From CAYOEZ01 sp964402955 (GTDB taxonomy: Bacteria > Chloroflexota > DTOL01 > DAOUCN01), in the NCBI GenBank assembly GCA_964402955.1, contig CAYOEZ010000242.1, positions 1 through 6,772 of the forward strand: a stretch of DNA of 6,772 bases, read 5' to 3'. Each line of letters begins with the position of its first letter. Within the stretch, counting starts at the first letter, position 1. Under the pieces are notes generated by a model that was not told where the DNA came from, made no database searches, and was given only the letters and a program-made list of their open reading frames with translations. The position numbers and the translations under genes were made by a program. Positions 1-6,077 of the stretch are shown here, piece after piece.

Positions 1-2
1 AG

Positions 3-437
3 ACCCCCACGCACATTGCCGGTGTGCTCGACTTCGCCAACGGTGCGGTGGGCACGATCATCACCAGCTTTGACATTTGGGCGGCCAACTTGCCGCGCAT
101 CGAAATCTACGGCGCACAGGGATCTTTGAGCGTGCCCGACCCCAACCGCTTCGACGGCGCCGTCATGGTGCGCCGCGGCGGAGCGCAGGAGTGGAGCACG
201 ATCCCGCACACGCACAGCATCGAGGTCAGCCGCGGCGTCGGCGTCGCCGACCTGGCCTATGGCCTCGCCTACAATCGCCCACACCGTGTCAGCGGCGAAC
301 TGGCCTACCACGTCCTGGACGTCATGTGCGCATTCGAAGAAGCGTCACGCAGCGGCAAACACATCAATATAGAGAGCTCATGCACGCGCCCGGCGGCTCT
401 GCCCGTCGGTCTGCGGCTGGGCGAATTGGACAAATAA
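3..437 (+). CDS. Gfo/Idh/MocA-family oxidoreductase, C-terminal part (5' end outside window)
   Basis: This is the C-terminal ~144 residues of an NAD(P)-dependent sugar or inositol dehydrogenase-like protein. The frame is open to the window edge, so the gene starts upstream; the GTG at 24 is internal and not a credible start. The visible part is the substrate-binding alpha/beta domain: the strand segment GVLDFANGAVGTI, then IEIYGAQGSLSVPDPNRF, then RGVGVADLAYGLAYNRPHR, and the closing helix with HVLDVMCAFEEA, ending in a TRPAALP-type tail. All are typical of the family's C-terminal domain. The Rossmann fold and catalytic EKP motif would be upstream and cannot be checked. The protein is presumably a cytosolic redox enzyme acting on a sugar or polyol; the substrate cannot be read from this fragment. 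The stop codon abuts the start of the ThuA-like gene, and such pairs are common in sugar-utilisation operons. Confidence 0.9.
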   Translation, partial: TPTHIAGVLDFANGAVGTIITSFDIWAANLPRIEIYGAQGSLSVPDPNRFDGAVMVRRGGAQEWSTIPHTHSIEVSRGVGVADLAYGLAYNRPHRVSGELAYHVLDVMCAFEEASRSGKHINIESSCTRPAALPVGLRLGELDK

Positions 438-1082
438 ATGAAAAAGGCACTGATCACCTGGGGCGGCTGGGCCGGCCACGAGCCCAAGCCATGCGCCGAT
501 ATCTTTGCACCCATGTTGCAGGAACGCGGCTACAGCGTTGAGGTCACCGATTCGCTTGATGTTTACCTCGACGAAGCCAAAATGCACACGTTCGACCTGA
601 TCGTTCCCATTTGGACCATGAGCAAGATCACCCGCGAGCAAGAAAAGGGCCTGCTCGACGCCGTCAAGAGCGGCGTCGGCATCGCCGGTTGGCACGGCGG
701 CATGGGCGATTCCTTCCGCGACAACGTCAACTACCAGTGGATGGTTGGCGGCCAGTGGGTGTCTCATCCCGATGGCGTGTGCGACTACGTCGTCAACATC
801 ACCGACCACAATGACCCCATCACGCGCGGTCTGAGCGATTTCGCCATGCACTCCGAGCAGTATTACCTGCATGTCGACCCGGCGAACCAGGTGCTGGCGA
901 CGACCACCTTCCACTCCCCGGCTGCACCATGGACCGAGGGCGCTGTCATGCCTGTTGTCTGGAAGCGCATGTGGGGCAAGGGACGCGTCTTCTACTCATC
1001 GCTCGGCCATGTGGCGAAGGACTTCGACGTGCCTGAAGCGAAGGAAATCCAGATGCGCGGCATGCTATGGGCAAGTAAGTAA
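438..1082 (+). CDS. ThuA-like domain protein (trehalose utilisation family)
   Basis: A 214-residue protein matching the ThuA-like fold, a class I glutamine amidotransferase-like alpha/beta domain. Visible family landmarks are the N-terminal strand and loop ALITWGGWAGHEP (residues 4-16), the FDLIVPIWTM strand (52-61), the GIAGWHGGMGDSF loop (81-93), GGQWVSHP (104-111), SEQYYLHVD (139-147), and PVVWKRMWGKGRVFYSSLGH (172-191). It covers the whole ThuA domain with no signal peptide or membrane segment, so it is probably cytosolic. ThuA is linked to trehalose/sucrose catabolism in rhizobia, where ThuA/ThuB act on 3-keto sugars. ThuB is a Gfo/Idh/MocA protein, which fits the upstream neighbour, but the true substrate here is unknown. 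The ATG is the base after the upstream TAA and has only a weak SD (GGA at 428-430), which suggests translational coupling. Confidence 0.92.
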   Translation: MKKALITWGGWAGHEPKPCADIFAPMLQERGYSVEVTDSLDVYLDEAKMHTFDLIVPIWTMSKITREQEKGLLDAVKSGVGIAGWHGGMGDSFRDNVNYQWMVGGQWVSHPDGVCDYVVNITDHNDPITRGLSDFAMHSEQYYLHVDPANQVLATTTFHSPAAPWTEGAVMPVVWKRMWGKGRVFYSSLGHVAKDFDVPEAKEIQMRGMLWASK

Positions 1083-1088
1083 AGTGCC

Positions 1089-1121
1089 AGACCACCGAGG
1101 TTCTAGAAACCTCGGTGGTCT
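1089..1121 (+). terminator. Perfect 14-bp hairpin between the ThuA-like gene and gatC
   Basis: Bases 1089-1102 (AGACCACCGAGGTT) are exactly complementary in reverse to 1108-1121 (AACCTCGGTGGTCT), with a 5-nt loop CTAGA. The stem begins 6 nt after the ThuA-like stop and ends 4 nt before the gatC SD site. No U-tract follows (TCAATGGGG), so it is not a canonical intrinsic terminator. It may be a U-less terminator, an RNA-stabilising 3' end, or an attenuator in front of gatC. It marks the likely boundary between the sugar operon and the gat cluster. Confidence 0.6.
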
Positions 1122-1135
1122 CAATGGGGACAACC

Positions 1136-1423
1136 ATGAAACTAACGCGTGAGCAGGTCGAGCATGTGGCCCATTTGGCCCGGCTCAACCTCAGCAACGA
1201 CGAAATCGAACGCTACCGTGAGCAGCTCTCGGCTGTCCTGGAGTATGCAGAGGGACTCAACGAGGTGGACACCAGCGCAGTCCCACCTACCGCCACGGTC
1301 TTGCCGCTGAGAACCGTGCTGCGCGCCGACGAGCCGCAGCCGTCTTTCGCACCAGAAGACATTCTGGCCAACGCGCCACATCGCGATGGTCAATTCTTCC
1401 GTGTCCACGCCATTCTCGAATAG
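1136..1423 (+). CDS. gatC: Asp-tRNA(Asn)/Glu-tRNA(Gln) amidotransferase subunit C
   Basis: A 95-residue protein of normal GatC length. GatC is the small belt-like subunit that wraps around GatA and GatB and stabilises the complex that transamidates Glu-tRNA(Gln) and/or Asp-tRNA(Asn). The N-terminal helix pair LTREQVEHVAHLARLNLSNDE (residues 3-23, shown with family residues HxAxLARLxLS), the segment LPLRTVLRADEPQPS (56-70), and the C-terminal ANAPHRDGQFFRVHAILE (79-95, approximately) are all classical. Start choice: ATG 1136 has GGGGA at 1126-1130, 5 nt upstream. The in-frame ATG 1124 and GTG 1115 would add residues not expected in the family and would overlap the hairpin. gatA lies downstream but is separated from gatC by a glycosyltransferase gene; gatB is not in the window. 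Confidence 0.95.
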   Translation: MKLTREQVEHVAHLARLNLSNDEIERYREQLSAVLEYAEGLNEVDTSAVPPTATVLPLRTVLRADEPQPSFAPEDILANAPHRDGQFFRVHAILE

Positions 1424-1492
1424 AAACGCATCCAGACGGAGACGGTCGGGACGCGGCTTTTGTTGAGCAGTCGCTATGTAGTGCAGCCAATG

Positions 1493-1498
1493 AGGAGG
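1493..1498 (+). promoter_or_regulatory. Strong Shine-Dalgarno site that sets the glycosyltransferase start
   Basis: AGGAGG lies 6 nt upstream of GTG 1505. This favours GTG 1505 over the in-frame ATG 1490, which would include the SD inside the coding region, and over TTG 1460. The protein from GTG 1505 begins MRVAWFGHVAGKRGNG, the normal first strand and glycine-rich loop of a GT-B glycosyltransferase. Confidence 0.8.
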
Positions 1499-1504
1499 CA
1501 GCGC

Positions 1505-2620
1505 GTGCGTGTTGCCTGGTTTGGACATGTAGCCGGCAAGCGCGGCAACGGTCTGATCACCTATTCACGTGAGATCACGGCCGGCCTCCGTCGCGCCGGA
1601 TCGGAAGTGATCTTCTTCTATCACGGCGGCAGCGAATCGGACCCACAGAGCCTGGACCACATCCGCCTGGGTGCGCTTGACTTGTTTGATCGCACCGTCA
1701 TTTCCTCGATGGATGCGCCACGCATCATCGCCGACACGCTCAAGAAGCATCGTCCCGCAGTCGCGCATGCATCTCTGTCATGGTCGCTGCTCGATTTCGC
1801 CCTGCCCGATGTCTGCCACGAGGCAGGTGTGCCCATCGTCTGCACCCTGCACATTCCCTATGACCGCCATGCGACGATCATGGGCAACCTGTCGCGCACG
1901 CTCTATCGCGTCTACGCCACCCTGCTGGGCAAATACGATCGTGTCATCATCTTCTCCGAAGAACAGAAGCGCATGCTCGCCGGCATGGGTATCGCCGAGG
2001 ATCGTATTGCAGTGGTGCCCAATGGCGTCGACCAGACAGTCTTCTGCCCCGGACCATCGACATTCAAAGAGGAAACGGGCGCCAGCACGATCATCACGTT
2101 TCTGGGTCGGGTCGACGCAGAGAAAAACGTCGGCGCGCTGTGTGAGGTCTTCCAGCAACTTGATCCCCCGCCAACAACCAAGCTGGTCATCGTTGGCGCC
2201 GGCAGCGAGGCCGCCAGCCTGCGCCGGCGCTACAGCGGCGACGAGCGATTCGTTTTCACCGGCGTCATCACTGACGTTCACAGACGAGTCAGCATCTTGC
2301 GCGCCACGGACATCTTTGTCCTGCCCTCCAAGATGGAGGGCCTGTCGCTGGCTATGCTCGAGGCGATGGCCTGTGGCGCGCCGACGGTGGCCACCGACGT
2401 TGGCAGCGATGGCGAAGCGCTGCGCGGCGCAGGAATCGTGATCGACCCTGAGACGCTTCCGGCGCAATTGCGTCTGGCGTTGGAGACGTTGCTCTGCTAT
2501 CCCGACTTCCGGCGCTCGCTCGGCGCCCAGGCCCGCGCCCGCATCGAAGACCGCTACGCACTCGACAAGAATATTCAAAGGGTTCTGGACGTTTACCAGA
2601 CCGTCATCCAGGGGGCATGA
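1505..2620 (+). CDS. GT4-type glycosyltransferase (GT-B fold)
   Basis: A 371-residue retaining-type glycosyltransferase of the GT-B fold, close to the GT4 family in layout and length. The N-terminal acceptor domain starts with RVAWFGH and a GxGNG-like loop (GKRGNG, 11-16). A linker with VPNGVD (171-176) leads to the C-terminal donor domain, which shows FLGRVDAEKN (199-208), LVIVGAGSE (227-235), FTGVI (251-255) and the EX7E motif from E278 to E286 (EGLSLAMLE), followed by ACGAPTVATDVG. No signal peptide or transmembrane helix is visible, so it is probably cytosolic or peripheral to the membrane, moving a sugar from a nucleotide donor to a lipid or glycan. Donor and acceptor cannot be inferred. 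It starts with GTG, chosen on the SD at 1493. Its stop is 1 nt before the TTG of gatA, so the two are probably co-translated despite unrelated roles. Confidence 0.92.
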   Translation: MRVAWFGHVAGKRGNGLITYSREITAGLRRAGSEVIFFYHGGSESDPQSLDHIRLGALDLFDRTVISSMDAPRIIADTLKKHRPAVAHASLSWSLLDFALPDVCHEAGVPIVCTLHIPYDRHATIMGNLSRTLYRVYATLLGKYDRVIIFSEEQKRMLAGMGIAEDRIAVVPNGVDQTVFCPGPSTFKEETGASTIITFLGRVDAEKNVGALCEVFQQLDPPPTTKLVIVGAGSEAASLRRRYSGDERFVFTGVITDVHRRVSILRATDIFVLPSKMEGLSLAMLEAMACGAPTVATDVGSDGEALRGAGIVIDPETLPAQLRLALETLLCYPDFRRSLGAQARARIEDRYALDKNIQRVLDVYQTVIQGA

Positions 2621-2621
2621 C

Positions 2622-2678
2622 TTGCGCATATACAATCTGACCATCTCCGAGGCTCACGAGCGGCTGGCAAAGCGCGAG
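2622..2678 (+). CDS. gatA: gatA 5' end (true start, left of the assembly gap)
   Basis: Nineteen codons from TTG 2622 encode MRIYNLTISEAHERLAKRE, the conserved N-terminal helix of GatA (LTI-EA---L pattern). An SD-like AGGGGG at 2610-2615 lies 6 nt upstream, and the start is 1 nt after the glycosyltransferase stop. The frame runs into the Ns at 2679. The same residues are encoded again at 2780-2833, where they lead directly into the rest of GatA. This fragment is therefore the real start of gatA and not a separate gene. Confidence 0.85.
2624..2678 (+). repeat. 55-bp exact direct repeat, left copy
   Basis: The 55 bases ending at the gap (starting GCGCATATACAATC and ending AAAGCGCGAG) are identical to 2779-2833, on the other side of the Ns. 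They encode the GatA N-terminus. The best explanation is the same genomic segment present at the ends of two joined contigs. Confidence 0.95.
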
Positions 2679-2778
2679 NNNNNNNNNNNNNNNNNNNNNN
2701 NNNNNNNNNNNNNNNNNNNNNNNNNNNNNNNNNNNNNNNNNNNNNNNNNNNNNNNNNNNNNNNNNNNNNNNNNNNNNN
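2679..2778. other. Assembly gap of exactly 100 Ns
   Basis: A run of 100 undetermined bases interrupts gatA. A length of exactly 100 is the usual placeholder for a scaffold gap of unknown size. The identical 55 bp on both flanks argue that the true gap is negative, meaning the contigs overlap, and that no sequence is missing here. As written, the Ns also shift the reading frame between the two flanks. Confidence 0.97.
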
Positions 2779-2833
2779 GCGCATATACAATCTGACCATC
2801 TCCGAGGCTCACGAGCGGCTGGCAAAGCGCGAG
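2779..2833 (+). repeat. 55-bp exact direct repeat, right copy
   Basis: Identical to 2624-2678. It begins on the first base after the Ns and is in frame with the rest of gatA from 2780. Only one of the two copies is expected in the real genome. Confidence 0.95.
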
Positions 2834-4237
2834 ATGTCGGCTGTTGAACTCACGCAGGCGGTGCTTGAACGCGTCGCCGCCGTTGAAGACAGCGTCAAAG
2901 CCTTCATCACACTAACACCGGACGTTGCCCTTGCACAGGCCGAGCAGGCCGACAAGGCGTTGGCTGCCGGAAAGGGCGGCCCGCTCACCGGAATCCCAGT
3001 CGCCATCAAGGATGTGCTGTGCACCCGCGGCGTGCGCACGACGTGCGGCTCGCACATTTTGCAGAGCTTCGTTCCACCATATGACGCCACGGTCGTCGCG
3101 CGCTTGCAGCAGGCCGGTACGGTCATGATCGGCAAGACCAACATGGACGAGTTCGCCATGGGCTCATCCACCGAGAACTCGGCCTACATGCTCAGCCGCA
3201 ACCCCTGGGACACGACGCGCGTGCCGGGCGGATCGAGCGGCGGCTCAGCCGTGGCTGTCTCTGCCGGCGAGGCCTTCTGTAGCCTGGGATCGGATACGGG
3301 CGGCAGCGTGCGCCTGCCGGCCAGCTTCTGCAGCGTCGTTGGACTCAAGCCCTCCTACGGGCGTGTCTCCCGCTACGGCGTCATCGCCTTCGCCAGCTCT
3401 CTCGATCAGGTCGGCCCTTTCGCCCGCACCGTGCAGGATTGTGCACTTGTCTTCCAGACCATCGCCGGCAATGACCCGCACGACTCAACGTCCATGAACC
3501 TGCCTGTTCCCGACATCGCTGCCAGCCTCGATGGTGTGCGTGATCTCAGGGGGATGCGTATTGGCGTGCCCAAAGAGTACTTCATCGAGGGCATCGACGA
3601 GCGCGTTGAGGCGACGGTGCGCGCGGCCATCAAGCAACTCGCCAACCTGGGCGCAACGATCGACGAAGTCAGTCTGCCGCACACCAAGTACGCGCTTCCT
3701 GTCTATTACTTGATCGCTCCCTGCGAAGCATCGGCCAACCTGGCGCGCTACGATGGCGTCAAGTATGGGCTCAATGCGCCTGAAGCGTGCACAGTGCTCG
3801 AGAACTACGGTCTGACGCGCGGGCGCGGCTTTGGGCCTGAAGTCAAGCGGCGCATCATGCTCGGCACCTATGCCCTCTCCGCCGGCTACTACGACGCCTA
3901 CTACTTGAAAGCGCAGAAGGTGCGCACGCTGATCAAGGCTGATTTCAAAAAAGTATACGAACAGTTCGACGCCCTGGTTGCGCCGGTTGCGCCAACCGTT
4001 GCCTTCAAGCTTGGCGAAAAGATGGACGACCCGCTGACGATGTACCTGTCCGACATCTTCACCCTGGGCCCGTCTCTGGCTGGCATCCCCGGCATCAGCG
4101 TCCCCTGCGGATTTATCGATAATATGCCTGTCGGTTTGCAGATTCTGGGACGCGCCTTTGACGAGGCGACCGTGTTCAAGGTCGCCTACGCCTACGAGCA
4201 GTCGACGGCCTGGCACAAGCTTACGCCGCCGCTGTGA
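2780..4237 (+). CDS. gatA: Asp-tRNA(Asn)/Glu-tRNA(Gln) amidotransferase subunit A (main part)
   Basis: GatA is the amidase-signature subunit that hydrolyses glutamine and supplies ammonia to GatB for transamidation of Glu-tRNA(Gln) or Asp-tRNA(Asn). The frame is open from the gap edge. Its first 18 codons repeat those after TTG 2622, and collapsing the repeat gives 486 residues, the normal GatA length. Numbered on that full protein, the Ser-cisSer-Lys triad is complete: K78 in GIPVAIKD, cis-Ser S153 in PGGSSGGSA and nucleophile S177 in SDTGGSVRLPASF. The conserved blocks GKTNMDEFAMGSSTENS, VGLKPSYGRVSRYGVIAFAS and the C-terminal PGISVPCG and PVGLQILG are also present. A start at the first in-frame ATG after the gap (2834) would give a 467-residue protein lacking the N-terminal helix and is not favoured. 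gatC is one gene upstream; gatB is not seen. Confidence 0.96.
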   Translation, partial: RIYNLTISEAHERLAKREMSAVELTQAVLERVAAVEDSVKAFITLTPDVALAQAEQADKALAAGKGGPLTGIPVAIKDVLCTRGVRTTCGSHILQSFVPPYDATVVARLQQAGTVMIGKTNMDEFAMGSSTENSAYMLSRNPWDTTRVPGGSSGGSAVAVSAGEAFCSLGSDTGGSVRLPASFCSVVGLKPSYGRVSRYGVIAFASSLDQVGPFARTVQDCALVFQTIAGNDPHDSTSMNLPVPDIAASLDGVRDLRGMRIGVPKEYFIEGIDERVEATVRAAIKQLANLGATIDEVSLPHTKYALPVYYLIAPCEASANLARYDGVKYGLNAPEACTVLENYGLTRGRGFGPEVKRRIMLGTYALSAGYYDAYYLKAQKVRTLIKADFKKVYEQFDALVAPVAPTVAFKLGEKMDDPLTMYLSDIFTLGPSLAGIPGISVPCGFIDNMPVGLQILGRAFDEATVFKVAYAYEQSTAWHKLTPPL

Positions 4238-4279
4238 TCTCCGGCATATGAGCGTTGCACATAGAGGCAGAGGAAAGAC

Positions 4280-6010
4280 ATGCAATTCTCCCAATTCGTC
4301 AACTACCTCGCCCAACTCGAGGCCACCACCAAGCGCAACCTGATGGTGGAGGTTCTCTCCAACCTGTTCAAAGAGGCCGGCAGCGAAGAGATTGACAAGA
4401 TCATCTACCTCTGCCAGGAGCGGCTCGTGCCTGCCTATGTCAACCTGGAATTCGGCATCGGCGAGCAGTTGGCAGCCGAAGCTCTCTCCAAGGCCAGCGG
4501 GCGCCCCAAGGACGAAGTCAAGCGACTCTACAAAGAGAAGGGCGACTACGGCATCGCCGCCGAGTTGCTTCTCCCCTGCGAGGGCAAGGGGCTGAGCGTG
4601 CCGGAAGTATACGACCGCATGCACACGATTGCCACAGCCGGCGGCGATGGCGCCGTTCTGCAAAAGACGACCATCCTGGCTGACCTACTGACAGACCTCA
4701 GCGCCCAGGAGGCGCGCTACGTCCTGCGTATTCCATTGGGACATCTGCGGCTGGGCATCGGCGATCCGACCGTCATGGATGGGCTGTCTTTCGCAAAGAC
4801 CGGCGACAAGTCGATGCGCCCTGTCATCGAGCGCGCCTACAATCTGTGCAGCGACCTGGGTTACGTGGCCAAGACACTGTGGGATCACGGCCAGGAAGGT
4901 TTGCAAGGCATACACTGCGAGGTGGGCAAGCCGGTGCGCATGGCGCTGGCCGAGCGGTGCAGCGGGGCGGCTGAAATAATCGAACGCATGGGCGTCGCAG
5001 CCATTGAGCCAAAACTCGATGGCTTCCGCTGCCAGGTGCACAAGAACGGCGACGACATACGCATCTACTCACGCAATCTGGAAGAGACGACCGCCATGCT
5101 ACCCGAAATCCATGACGGCGCTCGCCAGCAGATACGCGCCCGAACGGCCGTTTTCGAGGGCGAGGCGCTCGCCTACAACACCGAGAGCGGCGAGTTCATG
5201 CCGTTCCAGGTTACCTCACAGCGCAAGCGCAAGCACGACATCGGCCGCATGCAGGCAGAGCTGCCGCTGCGCTTGGTCTGTTTTGACGTTCTCTATATAG
5301 ACGGCAGGGACGTCATGGGCCTGCCGTATACCGAGCGACGCAAGATACTCGTGGACATGATTGGCCCGGGCGAGACGCTGGCCGTGAACGAGAGTATTGT
5401 CACCAGCGACGCAGCGACCGTTGACGCCTTCTTTGCCGAGAAAATCTCGCTGGGGCTGGAGGGAATCGTCGCCAAGCGCCTCGACTCCACCTATCAGGCG
5501 GGCGCACGCAACTACAACTGGATCAAGCTCAAGCGTTCCTACCAGGGCGAATTGTCCGATAGCGTCGACTGTGTCGTTGTGGGCTACTGGCGTGGGCGCG
5601 GCCAACGGGCGCGCTTCGGCATCGGCTCGCTTCTTACGGCCGTCTACGACAAACAGCGTGATCGCTTCGTCACCATCTCCAAGTGCGCCACCGGTCTGTC
5701 CGACGAAGAATGGGTGGAGATGCGGGAGATGCTGGACAAGGATAGTATCCCGCACCGACCGGCCCGGCTAGAGGCCTGTATCGAACCTGACATCTGGGTC
5801 GAGCCACACTACGTCGTTGAGATACGCGCCGACGAGATCACACGCAGCCCCATGCACACGGCTGGACGCGGCGAGGGCAGCATCGGCTACGCCTTGCGTT
5901 TCCCGCGCATTATCAACTTCATTCGCAAGGACCGCACAGCCGAGGATGCTACAAGCGAGCAAGAAGTCATGGAGATGTTTGCCAGGCAAGGCCGCAAAGG
6001 CTCTGAATGA
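4280..6010 (+). CDS. ATP-dependent DNA ligase, archaeal/eukaryal (LigI-like) type
   Basis: A 576-residue ligase that seals 3'-OH/5'-phosphate nicks through an enzyme-AMP intermediate. It has the three-part layout of archaeal replicative ligases: an N-terminal DNA-binding domain (about 1-215, with LRIPLGHLRLGIGDPTV at 149-165), an adenylation domain and a C-terminal OB domain. Motif I is EPKLDGFR (243-250) with adenylated lysine K245. FEGEA (292-296), motif III FDVLYIDG (335-342), motif IV EGIVAKR (394-400) and motif V WIKLKR (414-419) follow. ALRFPRIINFIRKDR (538-552) closes the OB domain. All catalytic residues appear intact. ATG 4280 has a GAGG SD at 4270-4273. Most bacteria replicate with an NAD+-dependent LigA, so this one is probably an additional repair ligase or an acquired gene. 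It lacks the fused polymerase and nuclease domains of NHEJ LigD proteins. Confidence 0.96.
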   Translation: MQFSQFVNYLAQLEATTKRNLMVEVLSNLFKEAGSEEIDKIIYLCQERLVPAYVNLEFGIGEQLAAEALSKASGRPKDEVKRLYKEKGDYGIAAELLLPCEGKGLSVPEVYDRMHTIATAGGDGAVLQKTTILADLLTDLSAQEARYVLRIPLGHLRLGIGDPTVMDGLSFAKTGDKSMRPVIERAYNLCSDLGYVAKTLWDHGQEGLQGIHCEVGKPVRMALAERCSGAAEIIERMGVAAIEPKLDGFRCQVHKNGDDIRIYSRNLEETTAMLPEIHDGARQQIRARTAVFEGEALAYNTESGEFMPFQVTSQRKRKHDIGRMQAELPLRLVCFDVLYIDGRDVMGLPYTERRKILVDMIGPGETLAVNESIVTSDAATVDAFFAEKISLGLEGIVAKRLDSTYQAGARNYNWIKLKRSYQGELSDSVDCVVVGYWRGRGQRARFGIGSLLTAVYDKQRDRFVTISKCATGLSDEEWVEMREMLDKDSIPHRPARLEACIEPDIWVEPHYVVEIRADEITRSPMHTAGRGEGSIGYALRFPRIINFIRKDRTAEDATSEQEVMEMFARQGRKGSE

Positions 6011-6066
6011 AGCGACGAGGCATCCGCCTAGGCGTGGCAAGCGGCGACAGCTCGGCACAGAGAAGT

Positions 6067-6072
6067 AGGAGG
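6067..6072 (+). promoter_or_regulatory. Shine-Dalgarno site of the flavin reductase family gene
   Basis: A consensus AGGAGG sits 5 nt upstream of ATG 6078 and fixes that start. The 67-nt space after the ligase stop also holds a 10-bp palindrome (CGCCTAGGCG, 6025-6034) that is too short to call a terminator. Confidence 0.75.
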
Positions 6073-6077
6073 AGACA

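Noticed and set aside
1460..1480. Promoter in the gatC-glycosyltransferase space (TTGTTG and TATGTA)
   Set aside because: The two hexamers are only 9 nt apart, too close for a sigma-70-type promoter.
1778..2644. A 288-codon open frame on the minus strand under the glycosyltransferase
   Set aside because: Antisense shadow of a clearly coding gene, with no recognisable family motif or SD-supported start seen.
2624..2833. Mobile element insertion in gatA with a 55-bp target duplication
   Set aside because: Target-site duplications are normally a few to about 14 bp. Exactly 100 Ns and an overlap that restores a full-length gatA fit an assembly artefact better.
4248..4343. Alternative start or small ORF at ATG 4248 before the ligase
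   Set aside because: It is out of frame with the ligase, shows no family signal, and ATG 4280 has its own SD and gives the expected N-terminus.
3485..4663. A 392-codon open frame on the minus strand across the gatA end and ligase start
   Set aside because: It lies wholly antisense to two genes with intact family motifs, and its translation shows no recognisable domain. Long antisense frames are expected in GC-rich coding DNA.
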